Origin: Isoetes taiwanensis
Lineage: Eukaryota > Streptophyta > Lycopodiopsida > Isoetales > Isoetaceae
Assembly (NCBI GenBank): GCA_021234155.1
Contig: JAJEKV010000071.1
Span: 5,020,483 to 5,084,482 of the forward strand
Direction of reading: 5' to 3'
Length of the DNA stretch: 64,000 nucleotides
Positions 21,880 to 32,250 of this stretch are shown piece by piece; within the stretch, counting starts at the first letter, position 1, and each line of letters starts with the position of its first letter. Position numbers and translations under genes: made by a program. The notes under the pieces are model-generated. The model was given only the letters and a program-made list of their open reading frames with translations, had not been told where the DNA came from and searched no databases.

Positions 21880-22440
21880 CCTTCCTCATAATATTTATAT
21901 AGGTTAAAATAACATAAGATGAGAGCAGCCAAACACAAGTGCTTAAGACTTTCCCCATAATATAGATTAATATTGATAACCTTCCCAATATAGATAAGAG
22001 GGACCAAAACCCCGTGCTCAAGAGTTTCCCCATAATATTTATACGGAGATAAGAAAGATTTCTCTCTGATATATTTATTGGTCCAAGATATTTATATACG
22101 GAGATAAGACAAGGAAGATTTTCCTCTGATATATTTATTGCGAGCGTCTTATTTAACAACCACGGTCATGTTTGAACCAGCATGAAATATAAAAAACTTC
22201 GTGTATTTTTTCTCTCAATGTGGCTTTAACATGACACTCACTAAAAAATTCGTTAAGTCCACAGAAACCTCGTGTATTTTTTTTTTGGTTCAAACATGAC
22301 CGTAGTTGTTAAATAAGACAATCGTATTTATTGGTGCAAGACTTTCCCCATAATATTTATACGAAGAGGAGACAAGACAAGGAAGATTTCTCTCCGATAT
22401 ATTTATTTGTGGGGAAATATAAATTACGTAAGATGCAAAA
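21880..22440. repeat. Tandem ~70-85-bp repeat array (copy 1)
   Basis: Repeated phrase CTTTCCCCATAATATTTATA, then GGAGATAAGACAAGGAAGAT, then CTCTGATATATTTATTG. Units start near 21,950, 22,025, 22,085 and 22,345. The MITE at 22,141-22,324 interrupts the array at TATTTATTG. In copy 2 one unit keeps 12 more bases (CTTTCCCCACAA near 60,634) that copy 1 has lost. Confidence 0.75.
22141..22324. mobile_element. MULE-type MITE, 184 bp, with 9-bp target-site duplication (copy 1)
   Basis: Terminal inverted repeats of 38 bases with three mismatches (left start CGAGCGTCTTATTTAACAAC, right start on the reverse strand CGATTGTCTTATTTAACAAC) flank a 108-base non-coding interior. The sequence TATTTATTG lies directly on both sides (22,132-22,140 and 22,325-22,333). 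A 9-base duplication is the hallmark of Mutator-like transposases. The element carries no transposase and must have been mobilised in trans. It inserted into the tandem array before the large duplication. Confidence 0.88.
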
Positions 22441-22464
22441 GGGCCAATTTTTTCTATAAGCTTC

Positions 22465-22722
22465 TTGGAAAAAACTATTGGGCTTCATTTTGCCTTCCCA
22501 TCCAATGAGGTTACAACATATGGCAAATATTGTTTCTTTGAAAGTCGAGCAAGAACAATTGCAGATTTTTACCTTCCTTCCATTGATCTTACCCTGCATT
22601 TAGTGGCAGAATGCAGCCCAATGGATATTTTTCCTTATGCGAATATTTTTTGTTATGCCAAAGGCCTGCTGGCCTGTGAATTTTCTGGGTGGGATAAGAT
22701 GAAGCTGACCTCCATCGGATAA
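22465..22722 (+). CDS. Open frame, unrecognised (copy 1)
   Basis: An 85-codon frame starting MEKTIGLHFAFPSNEVTTYG. In copy 2 the same start opens a 149-codon frame with the same first 70 residues. The minus strand is also open over part of it. The near-identity over the first 200 bases reflects the recent duplication rather than selection. Product unknown, possibly not coding. Confidence 0.25.
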   Translation: MEKTIGLHFAFPSNEVTTYGKYCFFESRARTIADFYLPSIDLTLHLVAECSPMDIFPYANIFCYAKGLLACEFSGWDKMKLTSIG

Positions 22723-22724
22723 CG

Positions 22725-23550
22725 ATTTCCTCAAGGATCCGCTTCTTTAATGTAAGCCGTTACCACTGAGGTGCGGCGTAACATTGGCCATCACCTCTGG
22801 CGAACATTGGTGTGTTCCCCTGAGGGCAAAAGCCAGGAGGAAAACAGCCCAGCGGGCCTCAAGGATCCCTTTTAATGGTTTGCCGGCACTTGTAACACAC
22901 ACTCGCGACATTGGCCATCTTTTTCGCCGTAAAAAAAAAAAACACTACTTATCTTAGAACAAATGTTGATTTTTTGTTTTATATCTTAGAACAAATGGGG
23001 ATTTTTTGTTTTATAATCTTTCATGTCTTTGTCAAATTGACTTACTGATCATGCATGTTTTGCCAACCTGACTATAGCTAAGAAAAGAATTATTATGGAG
23101 CAATCTCATATGTTTATATTAATGAGCTTTGACATTACAGTGCATGCTTGATGGGGCATTTTGCCCACAATGGATTATTTATAATTTGGCGCATAAGGTA
23201 CAAAGTCAACAACGATATCATCTAATTTGTTTCTAGATAACATCATGTCCACCATCTTGTGTCTTCTTCATTCTTGAAAACTTGAAACAATGATCATTTT
23301 GATCATCATCTCGAAGTCAATCAAAAAGATTCCAATAAAATATACATGTAACACTTGCAAACTTGTTTGCAAGGCTTACAACAACTAGATCCCAAACTGC
23401 AAGACTTACAACTAGATCCCAACATGGAAACCATGTAGGCTTCTTAGAAAATCCAAGTTGCTAGTAGCAAAAAGGCATGTTAAAGTTTTGGAAGTATTCA
23501 ATGCAAATAAGTATTTGATAAGAAGGGTTTTTAACCAAAAAGAAAGCTTT
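22725..23550. repeat. Non-coding with a 37-bp tandem duplication
   Basis: TATCTTAGAACAAATG followed by GATTTTTTGTTTTA occurs twice in tandem at about 22,940-23,012. At 22,735-22,925 a G/C-richer stretch differs strongly between the copies. The remainder is AT-rich with the phrase ACAACTAGATCCCAA repeated near 23,380 and 23,410. No gene recognised. Confidence 0.5.
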
Positions 23551-23552
23551 TA

Positions 23553-24344
23553 CTATGAGGGTGAGCATAGTGGAGAAGATGGATGAGCAAAGGGGTGTGA
23601 TACTGGTTCCATAGTGTTTGGTAAATATGCCTGGGGATGCATAAACAGATATGCTTCAGTTGCTCTGAAGACCTGATGAGTGACTAGCCTCACTCTGGAC
23701 AGAACTTTTTTTTGAGCAGGCTCTGATTTGAAAGGTTCATATTCTAGACTAACTCTTACATCTGTGCTGTATTCGTCTGCACCTTCTTTCAGCTCACTTG
23801 TAACCTTGAAATGGTCATATTCTAAAGATGCAACTGTCATGATCCTCCCTCTCTTCATCTACCCCTTTCAATCCTTTCCCTAACACTTGGAACAACTTCT
23901 GGCATGGCTGTAAATGAGAACCAGACATGGATTATATGTGGTAAAAAACACTTCAACAGAACTAATAAGAAGTGTAAAATGAGATTTTTCATCACAAGAA
24001 CATTTCATTCAGTCTATAGTCAAACAAAATATTTGGCCCTGTTTAGTGAAACCAATTTCTTAAGCCCTAATTAAAAAAAACAAATTGAAGGAATCCCTGA
24101 AAACAGAGCATAGAAAAGGCCGGATCTAAGAACATAAAGAAAGCCCAGAGGAAAGAAAATACCGGGACCAAAAATGACGACTCTGATGCTACCGACTTCC
24201 CCATTGCCTTTCTCGAATTCTGATGCGCCGGATATAATCGGGAAGCATGCGAGGCAAAAAGGTTGTGCATATCTTAAGGGCGGCCCAGAGATGATCTGGG
24301 CCGACATCGACCTGGATACTGCCTATGTGCACCGTTTCCACCAT
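23553..24344 (-). pseudogene. Bet v I / PR-10-like gene, frame-disrupted (copy 1)
   Basis: Same two-exon gene as at 62,070-62,861. Exon 1 is 24,344-24,163 and exon 2 is 23,907-23,553, with the same donor (CCCG/GTATTT) and acceptor (TTTACAG). Recognisable parts include the N-terminal SIQVDVGPDHLWAA and the C-terminal half SLEYDHFKVTSELKEG with FRATEAYLFMHPQAY. Exon 1 has a one-base net frame change (a base missing after ...GCCCTTAAG, two extra nearby), and exon 2 is four bases shorter than in copy 2. The differences could be consensus errors rather than real decay. If real, this copy encodes no full protein. Confidence 0.75.
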
Positions 24345-24430
24345 AGCCAAAAATGTGTGGAGCTCCAATTCTTCCGCTCAAACAAATATGAGCTATGGCC
24401 ACCAAAAAGGCTTCTAGAAGCCGGCGTCTT

Positions 24431-24505
24431 TACGTGACGTGGCAACTTTTTTTGTTTACATGGTCGGCACACGCTATTCAGCTGCAAAAATATACGTGAC
24501 GTGTC
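24431..24505. promoter_or_regulatory. Two ABRE/G-box-like boxes upstream of the Bet v I gene (copy 1)
   Basis: TACGTGACGTGGCA (24,431-24,444) and TACGTGACGTGTCA (24,493-24,506) share the core ACGTGACGTG and match ACGTG-core elements bound by bZIP factors in abscisic-acid responses. They lie about 90 and 150 bases upstream of the start codon. A TATA-like TATATT follows between them on the gene strand. Both are unchanged in copy 2. Confidence 0.55.
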
Positions 24506-24589
24506 AATTACACCTCACCATATACACTAACGAAATAATCGCCTTCTCCATATGCAGCGGTTTCTGATGGATGTTAAAATTCCATCGTA

Positions 24590-24830
24590 TATCATAAGCA
24601 TTACCATGTTGACTTGGTGCACCTTGATTTGTTGGAAGGCTTTGCACGTTGTACTGATCCATTTGTATACCTAGAATGGCTTGAATTCACTAATGAAATA
24701 AGCAATGAAATAAGCACATTCTAGATGAGCATCACTATGTTGACTTGCACACATTGGCTCGCTGCAGGTTTTGCATGTTGTAGTGACCCATTCGTGTATG
24801 CCCTCTAGGCAGATCCCTAGCCCATGAGTT
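24590..24830. repeat. Diverged ~140-bp direct repeat with an indel between copies
   Basis: GTTGACTTGGTGCACC...GTTGTACTGATCCATTTGT (about 24,608-24,670) recurs as GTTGACTTGCACACATTGG...GTTGTAGTGACCCATTCGT (about 24,738-24,800). Copy 2 lacks about 36 bases of the second unit near 63,296, a real deletion or an insertion difference. Confidence 0.6.
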
Positions 24831-24859
24831 TGAAAACGAGCGAAATGCTTGCTCAGCAT

Positions 24860-26160
24860 CCTATGTGAAACACCCCAACCATTGCTTGCATGCCAAATAT
24901 GGAAATAGACAGAATATGTACTAAAATGTCCTCCTATGAACAGAAATCAATATTGCTTAGCCTCCAAGCCAAGAGCACTCTCTTAATTATAGAAAGCACA
25001 CACAGTGCGTTGTTAAAGACTTGCCAAGCTCCAAAACATGCTTACCCCCTTAACAAACCAACCTATGTCCAACTTGGAGGCAAATCCCAGAGACCAATAT
25101 ACAAAGGTAACGACAATGACTCATAGAGATGTGCAAAGTTGGGCCTTTTGGACAAGTCTAGATCTACTGTTGGTTTCCTATGCGAAAATGTGCCACATGG
25201 ATTAACTACTACGCAAAATGCATCTTACATGACAAGCATATATGCAACATCCCAAGTCATTCAACAAACATGTCTAGATTCCAACTATAAACGAGCCCTC
25301 CACCCCAACCCTCCAAAAAAAAACAAGGTGTCACAAGACGGGAGGGTTGCCTCCATGGCCGGAGAGGGTGAAGTGGCTTGACAATCAATTCAAAACCATA
25401 ACCCCAACATTTAGAAACAAAATCCCTCTCAGAGCCAACTTTAACTCCCTTTTTATCTTCCAAAATGCAAAATTAAAGATTTAGCAACCTCGTGAAATAA
25501 AGAAGAAACACAACTAATTTTAACTATAAAATATACCTGGCTATTTGGGAAAATATTTAAAATTTAAGGGCATTTTGGGAGTTTTAAAATACAAAGGGCT
25601 TTTTGGGAATTGTTAAGGAAGGGAGCCCCCGAGAAATCTAAGGCAACCCAGATAAGGCAACACTTGTTAAACACATTATACTTCCAAGCAATCTTGTTTA
25701 TTTCAAGAATCATGTGCATAATGAGACTAGAGAATGCCAAACTTTTAAAATGAGATATGGCGAGGAATGATAAGATTGGACGCTCCAAAACGCTTAAGCT
25801 AAGAATAAGAACAAGAGCCAATATTGGCACACATTTAAGCAAATTGTCAAGACTTTTATGCCGGTAATGATAGAGGTCCAATGCATTTTGTTTAGCTTTT
25901 TAGGCATTCCACGCTAGAATAATATATTCTTCAAGTACTATAATCGGAATGTACACTTCCAAAATCTAAATCGGTTGTGATCACTCTAGAAGAGAAAAAG
26001 ACATACAAAAATAAACCGCTACTATAGGTCTAAAAATACCACAAGATATCGTAATATCCAAAGATATGCTTAGATATGTTGAAAACCCATTATGAGTAGC
26101 GGGTTTGGCCCCTAGGGGCAACCCAAAAAATTTTCGTAAGAAATCATTGAGCACATGAAT
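24860..26160. other. No gene recognised; right edge of the repeated unit near 25,520
   Basis: AT-rich with short frames only. Similarity to copy 2 runs to 25,520, where the window ends in copy 2. The palindrome GCCCCTAGGGGC lies at 26,111-26,122. A minus-strand 105-codon frame at 25,564-25,881 is Leu/Ser-rich with no motif. Confidence 0.5.
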
Positions 26161-26165
26161 AGGTT

Positions 26166-26213
26166 TAGAATAGAATAGAATAGAATAGAATAGATTAGAT
26201 TAGAATAGAATAG
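26166..26213. repeat. (AATAG)n pentanucleotide microsatellite
   Basis: About nine AGAAT/AATAG units with two interruptions (TAGATTAGATT). Confidence 0.9.
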
Positions 26214-27290
26214 TGTTTTTTAGCATATGATGATATATTTTTAATTATCCTAATAAAGATATTAATAACAAGGTTTGATGGACTTTCATACGAGCTATGT
26301 ATGGATTACCAATGGGGCATAGAAAGGGATTCAATGTCGCTCAAAATAATTTGTCCGATCTAGATATATATGTGAACAATGACAGAGATGTGGGTTGGAC
26401 CAGTGATGGGAGAAGGTGAAGGATCTTGACATAAATAAAGTCAAAGAAATGCAAGAGTCTTTCTCCAAGCAAGATGTATCTATGATGGCTTAGAAGATGC
26501 TGGCAAAGATTACATTGCTCAAGGCTTCAGCTTTTATGGCATTCATTGTTTTTGTAATTAAGGAAGCATGCTCTAATTTTGAATTGGCCATCATAAATCG
26601 CCGCCTAAAACCACTTAAGATTACACTAGAGCAAGGTCAATCAGAGACTTTCTGTTTACAATATATGGACTTATAACTTTGGTAGTTACTTTCTTTTAGA
26701 ATTTATGTTGAGATAATTCCTAAGCCGTTGTAAATCTAAGTTGAAAGAACGTTGGAGCTAAAGTCCCCAAAGATAGACCTTTGATTTGAATGAATGGCTA
26801 AATGTGAGGGAAGTAAATTGACATCTATGTTATAGGTGAGTTTGATTTGACATTACATTGACGAGTTTCATGCTAAGCTCATAAAGCAATTTTGAACTTG
26901 GCCTTCAGCTTTTAAGATTTCGCTTTTAAGTGCCGATAATGTCCTTGGTCTAGCAGGATGGTCCCCCACCAAATGAGAAGGTTTATGCTTTAAAACCCTA
27001 GATGGTGATTTTGTTTGGGAGTAAAGTGCCCCAGGATGAAATTGATCAACTTGAAGATAAAGTTGGCAAATGCAAAGAGAGACTAAAGAGAGACTGCTAT
27101 TGGCCCATTGGCAAAAAGCTTTTAGATTTTCCTAAAGAGAGATTGTTGGCCTCATTGGCAAAAGCTTTAGATTGTGCCAACAATCTTGTAAAATAAACTA
27201 TGGATAATTGTGCATCAATATCTTCCACTTTTGCAGTTGTTCCCTTCCATGGTTCTAATTATGGGTTCACAAAATCAGATCCAAATGCAC
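26214..27290. other. No gene recognised; short tandem duplication
   Basis: A 64-codon plus frame at 27,002-27,196 contains two copies of a ~48-base segment (AAAGAGAGACTGCTATTGGC and AAAGAGAGATTGTTGGCCTC, each followed by CATTGGCAAAA). It reads as repetitive K/L/D peptide and has no recognised domain. The rest is AT-rich. Confidence 0.45.
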
Positions 27291-27960
27291 TTCATCCGCC
27301 CATCCGCAAGACGCTGAGGTCCTAGATGTCGCCCATAAAATGAGCAAGTTCAAAATCGAATGTAATTCGCAGCCTCGCGCACTTGATAGCGAGATCCAAC
27401 ACTCCGAGAGCTACGCTAGGGGCAACTACCCGGTAAAAGCATGTTAAGGTGTCCCTTAAAATTGCTTGCTGGGCCGAGGATGGACGTCCTCGATATTATT
27501 AGAGTCTGTGTGGCTAGCATGATCGTCGTTAATGTAAGTGTCAAACTCCACTGCAATAAATCGGTTAGAGGAATTGCCCTCTATACCCAACGGCGCGCCC
27601 CATATGGGGTTGATCTTGGATCAGCCTGGATGAAAAAGCCATGCCATCCCAGGACACTGAAGCCCGATGCATCAATCTGGAAGGAGGAAAAACGTAAGAA
27701 GAAGGATGCAACAGCAGTTACGTTCTTGAATCTAAAAGACTCTGCGTAGTAAACCTTACCGTTATTCCTTGTACCGTTCTGATTTTTCACGCTATTGTTG
27801 GTAAGATCGGAATCAATGTGGATGCAGGCGTTGTCGTCGTTAATTGAAAGGATTCAAACTAAAATTTGCACAGGCCATTGGTGAAGAAGAAGGGAGGAGA
27901 GAGATGATCCGGGAGAACGCCATTGCCAGAGTGAATTGCTTGCTAGCCATTGCCGTCGTT
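27290..27960 (-). pseudogene. L-type (legume) lectin domain gene, broken
   Basis: L-type lectins are beta-sandwich carbohydrate-binding proteins, free or as the outer domain of lectin receptor kinases. On the minus strand a start at 27,960 opens a signal-peptide-like N-terminus (MASKQFTLAMAFSRI). After frame changes come GKVYYAESFRFKN (about 27,750), FQIDASGF, GFFIQADPRSTPYGA (about 27,600) and then IAVEFDTYIND near 27,550, followed by HASHTDSNNIEDV. EFDT is the segment that supplies the calcium/manganese ligands, and the later block matches the family's NHIGIDV region. At least two frame changes and a stop interrupt it. No transmembrane or kinase part follows downstream. It is in the single-copy part of the window, so it cannot be cross-checked against a second copy. 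Confidence 0.7.
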
Positions 27961-27989
27961 TAAGCATATGGCCCCGTATCTCAGGCGGG

Positions 27990-28120
27990 TTTCGCACGAA
28001 GGAATCTGGAGGAATCTGGAGCCTGAGGCCTGAACCTGAGACCTGGAACCTGAATGCTCGGTCTGGAGGAAGGTTTCCGCGTTCCCCATCGATCCAACAG
28101 ACCTGAAGCAGACCTAAAGG
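27990..28120. repeat. Short CCTGAA/GGAATCTGG repeats
   Basis: GGAATCTGGA is repeated twice, followed by five imperfect CCTGAR units. Low-complexity, no function proposed. Confidence 0.45.
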
Positions 28121-28140
28121 TGTTTTTCAAATAGCCAGGA

Positions 28141-28419
28141 TCATTCGGAAACAGGGAGATGATTCAGGGGGTCCCGCGACCGGCGGCCAGGAGCGGAATC
28201 CTGAATCAAAGCGACCTGTTCATCCCCCAATAGCGACAACCGGGAGGATGCAAAATTTGATCCATTTACCTGTTCTTCACCTGTTGAGGCGGAATCAAGC
28301 CCGCCGCTTCGGAGGCTGAATGGGCTCCCCAGTTGCCATGTTGTATCTTGGCTGAAACGTTTTGCATCTTGTTCCACCGATGTAACAATTCTAGGCTTGC
28401 TTCTCTTATTATAACCCAC
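28141..28419 (-). CDS. Open frame of 92 codons, unrecognised
   Basis: Polar, Ser/Gly-rich sequence with EQDAKRFSQDTTWQLGSPFS and ASSRLSLLGDEQVALIQDSA. It lies upstream of and on the same strand as the lectin fragment. The base composition is more G/C-rich than the surroundings, as is the lectin. Might be an exon of a neighbouring gene. No domain recognised. Confidence 0.3.
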   Translation of the reverse strand: MGYNKRSKPRIVTSVEQDAKRFSQDTTWQLGSPFSLRSGGLDSASTGEEQVNGSNFASSRLSLLGDEQVALIQDSAPGRRSRDPLNHLPVSE

Positions 28420-28439
28420 CTAAAACATTATGTATAGCT

Positions 28440-28600
28440 CCCATAATAGCTATCGTCTCAACAAGGAATCATGACTAGAAAACCTCAGGTTCGATAATGG
28501 CCATGGAATAATGGCCATGGAAAGCCCATCAAGGAATCCTTGACTAGAAACCTCTAGGAATGCCCATGGAAAGCCCCCATTATATGGGGCTCGCCACCTA
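28440..28600. repeat. Imperfect short direct repeats
   Basis: CAAGGAATCATGACTAGAAA and CAAGGAATCCTTGACTAGAA occur 75 bases apart, with AATGGCCATGGA repeated between them and GCCCATGGAAAGCCC after. Non-coding. Confidence 0.6.
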
Positions 28601-29068
28601 AACCGACAAAAAGGGGATGCAATGTTGTGCCTTCATGTCTTATACTTTAATTCTTAAATCACAGGTCTTGAATTCTTAAATCATAGGTCTTGCATGATCT
28701 CATGTTCATGCCATCCGCTCAAAGAGATGCCTTACAATGTGGAATTTGGGGTAGATGAAGATTATCACGATGATATCTTTTGAGATAATCTTTTAGAATC
28801 TACTAGTTAAAACTGCCCATGTAGTCTCGTTTCGTCCCTCCATGTCCATCATTTTACTTAGCTTTCAACCTTCATTTGTTGGTGTCTTCCTTTCTTCCTT
28901 TGTTTTCCACCAATCTAAAAACTATAACATATAAAATGCAAAGACATGACTCTAACCCCAAAGGACAAACTAATCTAAGCGAGCACAACCAATGATCTAT
29001 GCATAAGAATGAATCGAAGGTAAATATTCTAAATTAGTACTTTCTTCTCTTGATCAAGAGAAGAGCAA
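28600..29068. other. No gene recognised
   Basis: AT-rich. TTGAATTCTTAAATCA-type phrase repeated at about 28,655 and 28,675. Nothing further supported. Confidence 0.4.
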
Positions 29069-30662
29069 TTATAAGCCATAACAATCTTTTACGTGTCCAT
29101 TGAAGAAGAGTCTCATCGTAGTGTCCATGCTCTTAGAGATATACAATCTCCTCCTCTTCCGTCGACCATAGAAGCCAACCACATGCACCATGAAAGCTTC
29201 GTTTTTGTAGTTTGGGCCATCATCAAAGGTAAATAGCGGAATTTCATTGGCTAGATCGAGGTGCCAAATAGGGTGAAGCCCCAAGACCATGCACTGTAGA
29301 AGCCTCTCACAGGAGAAACAATGCTCACTCTCAAATCCTTTGCTTACACAAAAGGCGAAGTTCTTAAATTCTTCTGGGAAGCGACCTATGTTGACTTTGA
29401 GACATCTATGGATTATTTCGCGATCATAGAGCTGCCACTTTGGAATGAAGAAGCTTATCCCCACCCATACCCAAACACTTTTACAGCGTGGTGAGGAAGA
29501 TGCCATTTATTAAATGAAGGTGGTTTTGGAATGGGAAGCAATTTATAAGCGAGAAGATACAAAAATGCCGCCCGATTGATTACGATGGCACCCCATCCAT
29601 CAATTTCAATTTGTGGACTGAATCCAGTGGCAACAATGCGCAATGCTAGTCAAATTGCTCTATTCCACCATTACAACATGAATTTTTGTTCTCAATGCTG
29701 CCCATGATAGGAGATGACGACTTATACTAGGCTACAATGCTTATACAAGTTGCTACCCATTGGCTCTATTTCTTTGGATGAACAATAACACTTTCGAGGA
29801 GGTACATTCTTTGTAGTGTCTTGCAAAGGAATCCACCAGCTAAAATATACAACTGAAGACACACCTTAAGATTGATATAAAAGGGCAGCGGATAGGAGAA
29901 AGCATTAAAATAGGATGCATAGATAAAAAAAGCCCCACGGAAGGAGGGCTTAATGGTAGCTTTATAAAATGGAAGACAATGGTGAATTGACTGCCTCAAC
30001 AACTCAAACTAGGAGAACTTCCTTACCAATGAGAATCTTCCAAATAAACTTTGATATCATGACCTTACTTTAGGGTAAAATCAATATACCAAGACCACAA
30101 GCTGCCTTGGAGTCTGATGCACTTTGCCAAGCTACATTGACTACAACTCTCTCCCCTCATTCTACGATCGCACAATCTCCTCGGAGTCTTACCTTTGAGG
30201 AAGCTAGAAGAGTAGATGCCTTGTAAATATGAGTTTTACTAAGAACACATTTAGCTCGGTGATTCTACGGGCATGGATAGTTTAGCAATATTTAAGCCAA
30301 AATAAATGTACGCAAACCTCTAATAATTTCATACCACGAATAAAAGTGGAGATGTAGATTCCAATAGGGATACCAAGTAACCCATTGGTCTTACCTTGGG
30401 TAGAAGCTTCCATGGATAGTTTAAAATATAAAGACAAGCATCCAACGTCCTCATCTTTGTCTATTTATGGGATGCTCGGACTAGTGGAAATTAGTAGACT
30501 TACTAATCTTTTGAAGATAGAGATGTGTGTTTCATGAGCACATCTTTGGAACTCAATTGCATTGCACCTATAGAGACTACTAAAATTTAAAAATGGGATG
30601 CCACTCTGCAAAAGCGAGGTTGGGCTATTGGTTTTATGCAATACTATTGATCTTATGGTCAC
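29069..30662 (-). mobile_element. L1-like LINE remnant, C-terminal part
   Basis: Read right to left. Around 30,110-30,020 the minus strand carries SDSKAACGLGI and, in another frame, KVMISKFIWKIL, echoing the WxKVCxPKxxGGLGI and KWIWRL pattern after the RT domain of plant L1 elements. At about 29,540-29,510 is NKWHLPHHAVKVFGYG, resembling the start of a zf-RVT domain. The frame at 29,506-29,069 (145 aa) has GFESEHCFSCERLLQ then LGLHPIWHLDLAN, like the zf-RVT histidine/cysteine segment. Several frame changes separate these. The RT core itself is not visible, and the assignment rests on motif resemblance only. Confidence 0.45.
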
Positions 30663-32250
30663 TTTAATTACGCCTTTAATTTCGGGTTAGGAAAGCATGT
30701 GGCCATTCTTCAAGCGTTGGAAGCCTAGCACGGAATGGCTATCTTCAACATTTCCTTTACTGTCGGATGAATTTTGATATTATGCTGAGGGGCAAAGCGG
30801 TCATTTTTCACAGGTCTTGATTCAATTTTTTCTGTATGAGAATGATTAGCAGGTGATAATGTTGTGTGTGGTACCATTTCGGAACTTTTGCCACAGGCTG
30901 CCAATGATGATGTTCTTCCGGCATCATCAAGAATAGGTTGTTAGGTGCACACGGGAGCTAGCATATGGCGGATGCTTTCCTTGTACTGAGCATGCTTGTA
31001 TATTTTATCTTCTCCATTCTTGCTTTGCATAAAAGCAATTTCTATTTTATGGTATATATTAGGCGGTCATTCATCTTAACCAGCGTAGGTCCATTGGGAT
31101 TCCTATCATTTCCTTACTTTCCTTTGGCACATGAGGCACAATGTCACTGTCAAAGAGAGGCATCTTTTGGGAAGCACAAACCCTTCTAGTGCTCCGGATC
31201 TACGGGGAACCCATTTTGCTGCTACTGTTAGGATTGCTGACTTTGAACTATGATTTAAGCCCCTTCACCCTCCGCCCATGGAGGGCAACCCTTTGCGCGC
31301 ACAGACAATTGCAGCAGCCTTTGGAGATTGGGTGTTTGAACGGGGAAGAGCAAAAGATCATGCATTTCGGCGTGCATAACACATTATGAAGATCAATGGC
31401 TTTGACTCGTCTAAAATGCCCTTTGCTTCAAAAATGCCCTTTGCTTCAAGATGCACATATTTATGCCTCTTATAATACTCACCCTTGGCATGGAAGTTGT
31501 CATTCTTGCGAGTCAAGGGTCATGTTAATCGGCTTTTAAGCCAAAATACATACAACTCGATTTCATTAATTTATAGATGTGAGAATATGTACAGCGTTAT
31601 TTAATTTTTGGGGCATGGTGCATACGATCATTTGATTTCTATGTGAGTGTTAGTTAAGTTGATGTGTAAAGGATCATTATCATGTTAACTTCAAGAAATT
31701 TCCATGTTAAGCCAATAATTGAATAAATCTCAAACCCATAATTTATTTGTGACCTAACCATGAGCCACAAATATAAAAAGCGTAACTAACTAGCCAGCGT
31801 AACAAAGATGTATATAAAAATCTAACCTCATATGAACCGTGTAACATAACCCGGAGAGAACACCTCATCACCTATCTCTTAGCATTACGATCAAAAGCCT
31901 CAACCAAACAAATAACTACAAAAAGATGCTTATGTGGAGAGACCTCCCTAGCCTAGAGGCTAACCAACCAACAACATGTATATATTTAATTCATGTGAAC
32001 AATATCTATAGACAAATGACATCATGAAATGTAGATATAGGAGTTAGACCGGACAAAGAAATGATTATGGCAAAATGATCAAAAGGCAGACACATGGCAT
32101 CCCATGCATATTAATAACCCAACCCATGCACTTTCGGCATTTCTCTTGAAAAAGGCCGATCATAGCAAACCATGTGAGGAAAACAATGCATCAGGATAAT
32201 AAACCAAAATGAATCTAATGGTGCATACGAAGCCACATGGTGCAAGTCCT
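30663..32250. other. No gene recognised
   Basis: Short frames only. AAAATGCCCTTTGCTTC is tandemly duplicated at 31,418-31,450. From about 31,560 the plus strand becomes A-rich. Confidence 0.45.
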
